This document shows positions 25,919-33,520 of a stretch of 64,000 bases of DNA, piece after piece; the first letter of the stretch is position 1, and every line of letters begins with the position of its first letter. Source of the DNA: JAAEPI01 sp965212145 (GTDB taxonomy: Bacteria > Bacteroidota > Bacteroidia > Cytophagales > Cyclobacteriaceae); NCBI GenBank assembly GCA_965212145.1, contig CBDBUY010000005.1:310001-374000 (forward strand), written 5' to 3'. Under the pieces are notes generated by a model. The model was not told the origin of the DNA. It worked only from the letters and a program-made list of their open reading frames with translations, and did not search any database. The position numbers and the translations under genes are program-made.

Positions 25919-28015
25919 TTATCGCCTAATTAGAATTCGTTTCGTTTTTGTGAAATCTTGACTCAGTACGCGAAGAAAATAAATCCCTGCTTTATCGTGA
26001 GACTCATATCTCAATGTTTGGTTCAGAATTGCTGTATATCGTTCCTCAATAACTATTGATCCAGTCACGTCCATCAGCTGGACAATTACGTCTTTCTTTT
26101 CAGGAAAACTGACGGTCACGTTAAAATCACGATCAGCAGGATTTGGATACACGATTATTTGATTGTCTTCTGGTCTGGGCTGATCGGGATCAGCATTGTT
26201 TGTAAGCTCGATATTGTCTAGGTAGAAATTGTTTCCACCTCGATTGATGAATACAAAAGCGAGGCGAATTTCAGACTCACCGGCAAAAGCCGAGAGATCC
26301 ACAAATTCCGTCAACCAATTGGTTTCGGGATTATATGGGCCTTGGTTAGGCAAGAAATCAAGGTTAGCAAGAACATACGATTTGAAAACTTCGAATTGAT
26401 TCCCACATCCAGTTTGAATCATCAAATCCAATTGATCACTTCCTACTTCTGGAATTCCATAAGCCATGTCAAAAAATAAACCTGCATCCTCCATGTCCTG
26501 CATTGATAATACTGGACTCACAAGCCAGCTGTCAAATTCAGTGGCATTGTTGTATGCGAAAACCGCTCTGGCACGATTACTACCTTGTTCATAAAATTCC
26601 CAGCTTGATTCGCCTGATGTGCTCGCGTCGACCCAGCTATCCATTTCAAAATCTTGTCTTATTGGTGCTGACACATTTTTATTATCGAAAGTGATCGATA
26701 AGGAGCCGTCATTATTGAGGTCATTTTCATCGGTTGACCCGTTGACGGAGGTGACTGTCCAGTTTAAGGTGTTGATTCCAGCCGATAAATTATTCAATTC
26801 AATCTCCGTGGGATGAACTTGTCCAGTCTGGAGATTAATGTTGTCAACCGTGATGCTACTAGACGAAGAACCGATAGTGTAATCCAACTCAAAGGTCGTT
26901 ACCTCATCACTACCGAAATTTGAAAAATTGACAGTGACAGAAGCCTCGCCATCACACTGAACCACCGAGTAACTTTCAAAATCCTGAAAAGCCATGTCAC
27001 GATTCAGAATGCCGATGGGAGGGTCAAGGCCCGGAGATGTTCGAAGACTCAATCTGCGCGGGCTATTCTCCATGACCGTTCTCATCCGAAATTTTTGATC
27101 CTCTGTGAACATGCTCAGGCATTCGTCGTTGGTGTAATCCATGAAATTCATGAACATATCGGCAAATGAATCTCCAGAGCAGCTGTCCGGTCCAGGGTAG
27201 GAGCACGGCGATTCCACTGGCAGGCTTCCGTTGTTTCCATGATGCGTCTGGGCTTCAGGGGTGTCATCGCAATAGTCATTACCGCAATTGGAGTCTCCCC
27301 AGATGTGCTTTAACCCAAGAAAATGACCTATTTCATGGGTCAACGTCTGTCCGTAACTATCGAAAGAGCCATCGGTGCTAAGATTGGTGCCAATGAAATC
27401 ATCATCTACCACCACACCATCTCTTTCGGGATTTGTTTCCGGATTGTTGACTCCTGGAAGGCTAGTCTCCGGAAAAGTTGCCCAACCGATCGTGTTCCCT
27501 GTTTCAGCCACCCAAATGTTTAGAAAATCTTCAGATGGCCAGTAGCTCTCTGCTTTGAGATCGTTTCCGGGAAAAGAGTAGCTGGATTTTGTTCCTTGTT
27601 TGCGAACGATTCCATTCGTTGGAAGGCCATTTGGGTCTTGTCTGGCAAGGACAAACTCGATCTGAATGTCTGCCTCAACTGGCTGAAAATCAGTGGGTAC
27701 ATCTGGTGAACGTGGATTCATTTTTCCGAAATCTTCGTTCAGTCTGTCCAACTGATCTAGAATACGTGCTTCAGAGATGTTTTCTCCAAATCCTTGAGCT
27801 TCACCATTGTGAATAATGTGGAAAACCACAGGAACGGTGTAGATGTCAGAAGGACCTTGAGATTTAAAGACCGACTTCCTGAGTTTCATTTCGGCCATCC
27901 AGTCTTCAAACTGCAGATCATGCTCCGGGTCTGATGCTAGAATCCCACAACGATTTTGTCCCAATCCCCAAAGGGAGGTCAAAAACAGAATAAAGAGGAA
28001 GCTCAGTCGCATCAT
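25919..28015 (-). CDS. M43 (pappalysin-like) zinc metalloprotease with T9SS sorting domain
   Basis: 698 residues. Signal peptide (about 19, FLFILFLTSLWGLGQ). The peptidase domain carries HEIGHFLGLKH (His227, Glu228, His231, His237) with the downstream Met-turn FMDYTNDECLSMF, typical of pregnancy-associated plasma protein-A-like proteases. A CARDB-like stretch (about 350-430) and a MAM/jelly-roll-like segment (about 455-610) precede the T9SS domain from VYPNPADRDFNVTVSFPE to TKRILIRR. Secreted protein degradation is the likely role. Confidence 0.93.
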   Translation of the reverse strand: MMRLSFLFILFLTSLWGLGQNRCGILASDPEHDLQFEDWMAEMKLRKSVFKSQGPSDIYTVPVVFHIIHNGEAQGFGENISEARILDQLDRLNEDFGKMNPRSPDVPTDFQPVEADIQIEFVLARQDPNGLPTNGIVRKQGTKSSYSFPGNDLKAESYWPSEDFLNIWVAETGNTIGWATFPETSLPGVNNPETNPERDGVVVDDDFIGTNLSTDGSFDSYGQTLTHEIGHFLGLKHIWGDSNCGNDYCDDTPEAQTHHGNNGSLPVESPCSYPGPDSCSGDSFADMFMNFMDYTNDECLSMFTEDQKFRMRTVMENSPRRLSLRTSPGLDPPIGILNRDMAFQDFESYSVVQCDGEASVTVNFSNFGSDEVTTFELDYTIGSSSSSITVDNINLQTGQVHPTEIELNNLSAGINTLNWTVTSVNGSTDENDLNNDGSLSITFDNKNVSAPIRQDFEMDSWVDASTSGESSWEFYEQGSNRARAVFAYNNATEFDSWLVSPVLSMQDMEDAGLFFDMAYGIPEVGSDQLDLMIQTGCGNQFEVFKSYVLANLDFLPNQGPYNPETNWLTEFVDLSAFAGESEIRLAFVFINRGGNNFYLDNIELTNNADPDQPRPEDNQIIVYPNPADRDFNVTVSFPEKKDVIVQLMDVTGSIVIEERYTAILNQTLRYESHDKAGIYFLRVLSQDFTKTKRILIRR

Positions 28016-28102
28016 TCAAATTTAAACGGATCGAAGATCGAATTCAGTATGCGACAAACAACTTCTTGTATACTTGATATGCACGATCGACCGCTGATCG
28101 AA

Positions 28103-29188
28103 TCAGGTGGTGATGTCCACTTTTTTGGTATGCTTGAAATTCGCATTTCTGATAGCCACCTGACGAGCAACCTCCGCGCCTAATTCCGAAAAAGCCTCAG
28201 CGGTCACATCATCTTTCATGGCTGCCGGATACCCCAGGTCACCACTTTCGCGAATCGACTGCACAATTGGTATCTGCCCGAGCATCGGAATGTTGTGTTT
28301 CTTCGCCAGCTTTTCGCCACCTCCTTCTCCGAATAAGAAGTACTTATTATCAGGCAATTCCTCCGGCGTGAAGTAGGACATATTTTCCACCAATCCCAAA
28401 ATGGGTACGTTGATTTGTCCCTGCTGGAACATGGCGATTCCTTTCTGTGCATCGGCAAGGGCCACTTTTTGTGGGGTGGTGACAATCACTGCTCCGGTTA
28501 CCGGTACGGTTTGCACCATCGTGAGGTGAATGTCGCTGGTGCCGGGAGGTAAATCGATTAAGAGGTAATCCAACTCGCCCCATTCGGTATCGGCGATAAA
28601 CTGACGTAGAGCCGAACTTGCCATTGGGCCTCTCCAGACGACCGCTCCCTCAGGAGGAGCTAAGAAACCGATGGACATGAGCTTTACCCCGTACTGCTGC
28701 ACGGGCACGATCCAGTTTTTATCCTCGATTTTTTTGATGCCGGGCTGCTCAAATTCGCAATTGAACATGGTGGGCATGGACGGTCCGAAAATGTCTGCAT
28801 CTATAACTCCGACATCTGCGCCCGCTCTTGAAAGGGCGATTGCGAGATTGGAGGTCACGGTAGATTTTCCCACGCCACCTTTACCAGAGGCTACCGCAAT
28901 GATATTTTTCACACCGGGCAGGAGGGGAGCTTGATCTCTGACACTAGTCACCGAGGAGGTCATCAAGATGTCCAGTTCGATATCTCCAAAATGCTTTTCA
29001 ATGGCTTTTACACAGTCCTTTCGGATCATTTCCTTGAGTGGGCAGGCAGGCGTGGTGAGTTCGACTTTGAAGGCCAACTTGTTGCCATCAATTTCAACAT
29101 CCTTGATCATACCCAGTGTGACCAAGTCCTTCTTTAAATCAGGATCTTGAACCTCGCTGAGCGCCTTTAAAACTTCTTCGTTTGTCAT
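28103..29188 (-). CDS. apbC: Mrp/NBP35-type Fe-S cluster carrier ATPase
   Basis: 361 residues. N-terminal MIP18/DUF59 domain (LSEVQDPDLKKDLVTLGMI, TPACPLKEMI with the family Cys at 49), then a deviant Walker A ASGKGGVGKSTV (100-111), VIDADIFGPSMP and VIVTTPQKVALADAQKG. The CxxC found after ENMSYF in many Mrp proteins is not present here (TPEELPDNKYFLFG instead), as in other Bacteroidota homologues. It carries or inserts Fe-S clusters into apoproteins in the cytoplasm. Monocistronic in this view. Confidence 0.94.
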   Translation of the reverse strand: MTNEEVLKALSEVQDPDLKKDLVTLGMIKDVEIDGNKLAFKVELTTPACPLKEMIRKDCVKAIEKHFGDIELDILMTSSVTSVRDQAPLLPGVKNIIAVASGKGGVGKSTVTSNLAIALSRAGADVGVIDADIFGPSMPTMFNCEFEQPGIKKIEDKNWIVPVQQYGVKLMSIGFLAPPEGAVVWRGPMASSALRQFIADTEWGELDYLLIDLPPGTSDIHLTMVQTVPVTGAVIVTTPQKVALADAQKGIAMFQQGQINVPILGLVENMSYFTPEELPDNKYFLFGEGGGEKLAKKHNIPMLGQIPIVQSIRESGDLGYPAAMKDDVTAEAFSELGAEVARQVAIRNANFKHTKKVDITT

Positions 29189-29292
29189 ACCAAAATTTCA
29201 AATGCAAGTTTACGGCAGATTTGAGGATTAAAGGAGGAATGGGGGGATTTGGTTCCCATTGTTTCGATGAAATGACCAGCTTCATACTTGGG

Positions 29293-29426
29293 CGTTACTT
29301 CGAACCAAGTGCGATGGCCTGTGTTGAGCGTGAGCAGTCTCGTGAATCTTGCAGCGTTGTTACATGAAGACTTCTCCTCGTTCTTGACCTCCCTTCGGTC
29401 GATCTCGAGACTCGTTCGAAGTGACG
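29293..29426 (+). repeat. 134-bp dispersed repeat, copy A
   Basis: First of two same-orientation 134-bp copies around higBA; it differs from copy B at 11 positions (about 92% identity by eye). Its ends CGTTACTTCGAAC and GTTCGAAGTGACG are near-perfect inverted repeats. It fills the gap between apbC and higB together with the operator region; the first 100 bp of that gap (29189-29292) hold nothing recognisable. Confidence 0.85.
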
Positions 29427-29481
29427 GGTAATTAAGGGGTGTCAGATGCAGTGCTTATTTCGAATCAAAACAGATTCTTTC

Positions 29482-29518
29482 ATAAGTTACCTAACTTATT
29501 GCTAACTTTATACGTTAG
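29482..29518. promoter_or_regulatory. Candidate HigA operator palindromes
   Basis: Two inverted repeats just before higB: ATAAGTTACCTAACTTAT (29482-29499, perfect 8-bp arms) and CTAACTTTATACGTTAG (29502-29518, 5-bp arms). A further ACGTTAG half-site lies at 29528-29534. HigA-type antitoxins repress their own operon through such palindromes, so these are the likely binding sites. Confidence 0.6.
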
Positions 29519-29535
29519 TAACACAGGACGTTAGT

Positions 29536-29817
29536 ATGATATTATCCTTTGGATCTAAGGAAACTGAGAAGGTGTGGAATGGAGAGCGAGTTAAGAAATG
29601 GCCAATGGAAATTCAAAATATTGGTAGGAGAAAGTTAAGGATGCTTAATAACTCCCACAGTATCGTTGATTTGAGAACCCCTCCTTCAAATAGACTTGAA
29701 AAATTAGCAGGGAATCTAAAGGGTTTTCATAGCATCAGGATTAATGATCAGTGGAGGATCGTTTTTATTTGGGAGGAAGGAAATGCCAGCAACGTCGAGA
29801 TTATAGACTATCACTAA
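29536..29817 (+). CDS. higB: HigB-type toxin (RelE/ParE superfamily)
   Basis: 93 residues, typical HigB length. The family core is visible: KLRMLNNSHSIVDLRTPPSNRLEKLAG with a C-terminal IRINDQWRIVFIWEEGNA and the ending VEIIDYH, whose terminal His is part of the mRNA-cleaving active site in relatives. Ribosome-dependent mRNA endonuclease is the expected activity. Toxin precedes antitoxin, the usual higBA order, with an 11-bp gap. Confidence 0.93.
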   Translation: MILSFGSKETEKVWNGERVKKWPMEIQNIGRRKLRMLNNSHSIVDLRTPPSNRLEKLAGNLKGFHSIRINDQWRIVFIWEEGNASNVEIIDYH

Positions 29818-29828
29818 AGAGATAACAA

Positions 29829-30116
29829 ATGGAAAAACTTGCGAACATACATCCCGGAGAAGTCTTATCAGAAGAGTTTCTAAAGCCAATGGAGATTACC
29901 GCATATCGTCTATCCAAGGATATTCGTATTCCTCAAACGCGAATCAGTGAAATTCTACGAAAGAACAGAAGGATAACCGCCGATACTGCCTTAAGATTAA
30001 GTAAGTACTTTGGGACATCTCCAAAATTTTGGTTGGGCCTTCAGGATGATTATGATATAGAGGAGGAACTTGGAGCTAAAACAGCGGAATTCGAGTTGAT
30101 TGAAAAAGCTGTGTGA
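29829..30116 (+). CDS. higA: HigA-type antitoxin, Xre HTH
   Basis: 95 residues. Opens with the HigA pattern NIHPGEVLSEEFLKPMEITAYRLSK compressed over 5-30, then the helix-turn-helix RIPQTRISEILRKNRRITADTALRLSKYFGTSPKFWLGLQ. It neutralises HigB and represses the operon. Flanked downstream by repeat copy B after 42 bp. Confidence 0.93.
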   Translation: MEKLANIHPGEVLSEEFLKPMEITAYRLSKDIRIPQTRISEILRKNRRITADTALRLSKYFGTSPKFWLGLQDDYDIEEELGAKTAEFELIEKAV

Positions 30117-30158
30117 CTACAACGAACCTTTAGTGAGGACACGAAACCAATACAAAAA

Positions 30159-30292
30159 CGTCACTTCGAACCCAGTGCGATGGCCTGTGGAGGGCGTGAG
30201 AAGTCTCGTGAATCTTGCAGCGTCGTTACATGAAGACTTCTCCTCGTTCTCGACCCTCCTTCGGTCGGTCTCGAGACTCGTTCGAAGTGACG
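30159..30292 (+). repeat. 134-bp dispersed repeat, copy B
   Basis: Same length and orientation as copy A. Terminal 13-bp inverted repeats CGTCACTTCGAAC / GTTCGAAGTGACG are perfect. Internally GAGAAGTCT (30198-30206) pairs with AGACTTCTC (30234-30242), and CGACC with GGTCG further on, so the transcript or single strand would fold into nested hairpins. No open frame of note, so it is a MITE- or REP-like element rather than a gene. Confidence 0.85.
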
Positions 30293-30388
30293 TCAGTTGA
30301 TGTTGACGGGAGTGATGGTGATTAAATAGCCTGAAACTCACTAACCTAGCCGTGACAGCAGCGGCACGAAGTATAGCGAATGGCGCGA

Positions 30389-30421
30389 GAGCGGTTCCTG
30401 AGGGACCAGGCGGTATCGCTC
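30389..30421. other. Small hairpin-forming block upstream of the helicase promoter
   Basis: GAGC (30389-30392) pairs with GCTC (30418-30421) and encloses GGTTCC/GGGACC (30393-30398 with 30402-30407, one G-U pair). The surrounding GC-rich 30345-30421 differs in base composition from the AT-rich promoter that follows. It could be another dispersed element or the end of a decayed one. Confidence 0.4.
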
Positions 30422-30469
30422 ATGAAAAATGATAATTGAACTTATAGTACTTTCTATTTTTATTACTCG

Positions 30470-30477
30470 TACCTTTG
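30470..30477 (+). promoter_or_regulatory. Candidate -7 element of the DEAD-box helicase gene
   Basis: TACCTTTG matches the Bacteroidota -7 consensus TAnnTTTG. The -33 region is poor, only T-rich. A start near 30484 would give a 5' leader of about 235 nt before the ATG at 30719. Confidence 0.5.
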
Positions 30478-30483
30478 CGCCCA

Positions 30484-30718
30484 TAAACGCAGGGGTTCCT
30501 TTTAGCATTCCGTCAAAAGTCTTCTACTTGTACTCCGCGATGATGAAGAAAGACGCTGGTCGTCACCCTTCGTCCATCATTCTCTAGTATCCCGATCAGT
30601 ACCCACGGCACAGGCCAATGACCTACTGTTCAAGGAAAAACAGTAATGGTACATTGTGCGCTCACCCATTTTCTCAAAAAATGGGCAGAGGGATATAATT
30701 ATTTAGAAAAAACAAAAA
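30484..30718 (+). ncRNA. Structured 5' leader RNA of the DEAD-box helicase gene
   Basis: The 235-nt leader holds several strong hairpins. (1) 30540-30580: ATGATG/CATCAT, AAG/CTT and GACG/CGTC stacked around a CTGGT loop. (2) 30608-30659: GCACA/TGTGC, ATG/CAT, ACC/GGT and TACTGTT/AACAGTA. (3) 30661-30690: CTC/GAG around CCCATTTT/AAAATGGG. No U-run follows the last, so it is not a plain terminator. RNA helicase genes often carry long leaders that couple expression to cold or to helicase activity; that role here is inference. Confidence 0.6.
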
Positions 30719-31900
30719 ATGCATAAAACAAGAAACTTCAAGAAGAAGAGGGGCAATTTCAATCGTAGACGATCTAATGCACCTAAAAAATCTACCGGAT
30801 TTGACCTGAGTAAATACGTCAATTCGGAAGTGAAAAAGACCCCCGTAGTAAAATACGAACCGACTTACATGTTCACCGACTTCATGTTGGACCAGGAGTT
30901 GGTAAGTAGAATAGAGCAAAAAGGCTTCAAAGCACCAGCGGAAATTCAAGACAAGGCCATTCCTAAGATTTTGGATGGAAATGACTTAATCGGGATTGCT
31001 GGAACAGGAACCGGTAAAACGGCTGCCTTCCTTATTCCTATCATTCAGGAGATGATTGAGCAAAAGCGAGATCGCTATTCGTTGATCATTGCACCGACCA
31101 GAGAACTCGCGAATCAGATCAACGACGAGTTCAGGTCATTGACCAAAGGGCTTGGGATTTTCTCCACGTGTTTGATTGGAGGTTCTTCTGTTTTTGAATC
31201 GAAGAAATCTCTCAGAAGAACGAATCACCTGGTGATCGGAACTCCCGGTCGATTGATGGACATGCACAAGCAAGGATGTCTACACTTTGATCAGTTTGAG
31301 GTGTTGGTATTGGATGAATTTGACCGCATGCTGGACATGGGCTTCAAAGATGAGATGCGTGAAATCAACGAGAAAATGACCAATAAGCGCCAAACGCTTC
31401 TTTTCTCTGCGACTATTGACAAGTCTCAGGAAGGTATCGTGAATGAAATCGCCGGACCGGCAGAGCAGGTAAAAGCTGCGACAAATACTCAAAACACGGA
31501 TGCTATCCTTCAAGACGTACTTCATGTAAAAGGTGGAGACAAGTTCAAAATGATGCACGAGCTGCTTGTGGACAAGCCTGAGGATAAGGTGATTCTTTTC
31601 TGCGAAACCAAACGGAGAGCAGAGAAAATGCTGACATTATTGAAAGGTGAGAATGTCCGAGCAGATGCCATTCATGGCGACAAGAGTCAGCGTGCGCGTG
31701 AGATCGCTTTGAGGAAATTTAAGCGAGGACAGGTGAACGTTTTGGTCGCGACTGATGTGGTAGCTAGAGGAATTGATGTAAACGATGTATCATTGGTTAT
31801 CAATTATGAGGTGCCAAGAACCTACACCGATTATGTGCACCGTATCGGGCGTACTGGACGAGCTGGGAAGACTGGAAGAGCGGTCACTTTAATTGATTAA
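30719..31900 (+). CDS. DEAD-box family ATP-dependent RNA helicase (motif II DEFD)
   Basis: 393 residues, a minimal helicase core without long tails. A basic N-terminus (KKKRGNFNRRRSNAPKKS) precedes the Q-motif region. Motif I AGTGTGKT (94-101), Ia PTRELA, GG at 154-155, TPGR, motif II DEFD (199-202) instead of DEAD, motif III SAT, motif V ARGIDV and motif VI HRIGRTGR (374-381). The protein unwinds RNA duplexes, probably in ribosome assembly or mRNA handling at low temperature. It is followed 18 bp downstream by a small basic protein gene, likely the same transcript. Confidence 0.94.
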   Translation: MHKTRNFKKKRGNFNRRRSNAPKKSTGFDLSKYVNSEVKKTPVVKYEPTYMFTDFMLDQELVSRIEQKGFKAPAEIQDKAIPKILDGNDLIGIAGTGTGKTAAFLIPIIQEMIEQKRDRYSLIIAPTRELANQINDEFRSLTKGLGIFSTCLIGGSSVFESKKSLRRTNHLVIGTPGRLMDMHKQGCLHFDQFEVLVLDEFDRMLDMGFKDEMREINEKMTNKRQTLLFSATIDKSQEGIVNEIAGPAEQVKAATNTQNTDAILQDVLHVKGGDKFKMMHELLVDKPEDKVILFCETKRRAEKMLTLLKGENVRADAIHGDKSQRAREIALRKFKRGQVNVLVATDVVARGIDVNDVSLVINYEVPRTYTDYVHRIGRTGRAGKTGRAVTLID

Positions 31901-31918
31901 TAATAGTAAAAAGACTTT

Positions 31919-32143
31919 ATGGGAAGATCACAGAACAGTTTTATAAAAAACCAGAAGGCAAACAGAAAAAAGAAAAAGCGTCAGGAAAAGCTCCAGAAGA
32001 AATTTGACAAGAAGGAGCAGGAGACTAGCGGCAAGCTGGACGACATGATCGCTTACGTGGACGAGTTTGGCAACATCGTGGATGAAAAACCAGAGGAGCC
32101 AAAGCCCACTAAAAAAGAGGATAAAGACAAAGGAGCGTCTTAA
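31919..32143 (+). CDS. Small basic protein, N-terminal half of Bacteroidota cold-shock-protein type
   Basis: 74 residues. MGRSQNSFIKNQ then a Lys-rich helix (KANRKKKKRQEKLQKKFDKKEQ), a short conserved block LDDMIAYVDEFGNI and a Pro/Lys/Glu tail. In Bacteroidota the same N-terminal pattern (MGRSQ.SF...K-rich...MIAYVDE.G) precedes a cold-shock domain in a longer protein; here the domain is absent and the frame ends in an acidic-basic tail. Position right after the RNA helicase suggests an RNA-binding partner (inference). Its stop overlaps the convergent gene by 4 bp. Confidence 0.8.
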   Translation: MGRSQNSFIKNQKANRKKKKRQEKLQKKFDKKEQETSGKLDDMIAYVDEFGNIVDEKPEEPKPTKKEDKDKGAS

Positions 32144-32676
32144 TCGTACCGATTATAGATGCTATCAAACTGACACTGGAGGTAGATCGTAGTGATCTGC
32201 CGCTCCAGGTCGTCAGGCAAATCCAGAAATAATACATCAAACCGGCTAAGCTCAGTTTTCGCTTCCTCTAAGGAGGAATTGGGATCCGTCTCTAGTTTAG
32301 CCTCCAAAATCAGGTAAGCTAATTTCAGCTGATATATCGTCGTGCCTTTGTAATGCCTGAGGACCCTATTGACAGCATAAGCCGATTCGTCAATATAGAC
32401 AGGTCGACCGTCCTTAATAAAAGCATAAATCCCTTTGAAATCCTGAATCCGACCTAAATGGGTCAGAATGGTTTTGAGACCCACCCCATGTGTAGCAAAT
32501 AGTTCACTAGGATGTGGTTTCTCCATCAGCACTTTGAACATCTCCAACCTCTTTGGAAGGTTTTCGTTGACGATGCGGTCAAAGCGAAGTGCTAAAGATT
32601 CAGTGGCCTGTTTCACGTAGTTCAAGATAGTTTGAAAGTATGAAAAGTTAACAGGATGATAACCGGTTGCTATCAA
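32140..32676 (-). CDS. GIY-YIG-like protein with altered YIG motif
   Basis: 178 residues. From about residue 80 it reads like a GIY-YIG nuclease domain: KGIYAFIKDGRPVYIDESAYAVNRVLRH (GIY present, YIG changed to YID, catalytic-position Arg in NRVLRH) and a C-terminal DDLERQITTIYLQCQFDSIYNRYD that matches the Glu-containing end ...YN of the domain. The N-terminal 75 residues are helical and unmatched. Activity is doubtful because the glycine of YIG is replaced. Family call is mine by pattern only. Confidence 0.6.
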   Translation of the reverse strand: MIATGYHPVNFSYFQTILNYVKQATESLALRFDRIVNENLPKRLEMFKVLMEKPHPSELFATHGVGLKTILTHLGRIQDFKGIYAFIKDGRPVYIDESAYAVNRVLRHYKGTTIYQLKLAYLILEAKLETDPNSSLEEAKTELSRFDVLFLDLPDDLERQITTIYLQCQFDSIYNRYD

Positions 32677-32745
32677 ATTAATCTATCAGTTTTGAATAAA
32701 TTATGTGGATGACCACCCGAATCTCGTTAAAATTTGGTTTAACAA

Positions 32746-33060
32746 ATGGACGGAAGGAGACTCATTAATCTCCCGGTAACCAGTGATTTCAAGCACACCA
32801 GTCCCTTTGGGACGATAAAAAGTAAGGAGGCCTACGTCGAATTGGTCAAATCAAGCAAGAACAAATTTCTTGGATATAATTTCAAGATACTTGATGAAAT
32901 GTATGCTGAGTCAAGTGCAAGCGTAAGGTATTCAGCCAGTCATGGAAAGGATTTTAGGTTGGATGCAAGCGTGTGGTACTATTTTGAAAACGATTTAATC
33001 AAGGAGGTGATTGCGTATTATCATATTGGCGAAGTGAGAGAGGACCGGCAATTCGAATAG
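32746..33060 (+). CDS. Short SnoaL/NTF2-like protein
   Basis: 104 residues. The segment HTSPFGTIKSKEAYVELV, and the C-terminal SVWYYFENDLIKEVIAYYHIGEV, follow the NTF2-like fold (sheet strands after the first helix). The usual N-terminal helix of about 30 residues is missing: an in-frame TAA lies at 32740-32742 just before the ATG. So this is a short member or an N-terminally decayed one. Substrate unknown. Confidence 0.6.
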   Translation: MDGRRLINLPVTSDFKHTSPFGTIKSKEAYVELVKSSKNKFLGYNFKILDEMYAESSASVRYSASHGKDFRLDASVWYYFENDLIKEVIAYYHIGEVREDRQFE

Positions 33061-33123
33061 AGATCATGACTTTTACTGATCAAAGTCATTTGCAAAAGCA
33101 GTGCCGGGCGATACTTTCGAAGC

Positions 33124-33507
33124 ATGGAAACTTCAATACTAACTGCACGAATCTTGGGAGTTGTCTACTTGTCATTTGGACTAGGCGTACTCCTCAATTG
33201 GGAAAATTATAAGAAAGCAATTCTTGACTTATTGGACAATGCCGGATACATGATTCTCTTGGGTTTTATGGCGGCCGGACTCGGCATCACCATCCTGAGT
33301 ATTCATAATGTATGGGTCGGTTCATGGCACACTTTGGTTACGATCATTGGATGGATAGCCACAATTAAAGGAGGTATGCTCCTCGCTTTCCCGACAAAAT
33401 GGGCCATCTATCGACCATTACTGATGATCGGCTATTTTCGCTGGATTTTTATGCTGGCAACATTAATTTTAGGAAGTCTTTTGACTTACTACGGTTACTT
33501 TTCCTGA
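33124..33507 (+). CDS. Four-helix integral membrane protein, unknown
   Basis: 127 residues, four hydrophobic segments (about 7-24, 40-60, 68-88, 100-122) with short loops; WVGSWHTLVTIIGWIATIKGG is the most characteristic part. No domain recognised. It sits 14 bp upstream of the thioredoxin frame and is probably co-transcribed with it. Confidence 0.7.
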   Translation: METSILTARILGVVYLSFGLGVLLNWENYKKAILDLLDNAGYMILLGFMAAGLGITILSIHNVWVGSWHTLVTIIGWIATIKGGMLLAFPTKWAIYRPLLMIGYFRWIFMLATLILGSLLTYYGYFS

Positions 33508-33520
33508 TCAAGCAAATCAT

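Noticed and set aside
27166..27816. Several plus-strand frames inside the M43 protease gene
   Set aside because: They lie antisense to a gene with clear motifs and sorting domain, have no family pattern and no spacing of their own.
28017..28024. Promoter -7 element TAAATTTG before the M43 protease gene
   Set aside because: It touches the start codon, which would give a leaderless message, and no -33 element lies at the right distance.
29189..30718. CRISPR array
   Set aside because: The two 134-bp repeats are only two copies, too long and too far apart, and the spacing is filled by genes.
30345..30718. tRNA, tmRNA, RNase P or SRP RNA gene
   Set aside because: None of their diagnostic sequences (for example the GAGGAAAGTCC of RNase P or the SRP loop) is present.
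32702..32767. Missing N-terminus of the SnoaL-like protein in another frame just upstream
   Set aside because: The alternative frame reads no recognisable helix and ends in TAA inside the gene, so there is no simple one-base repair.
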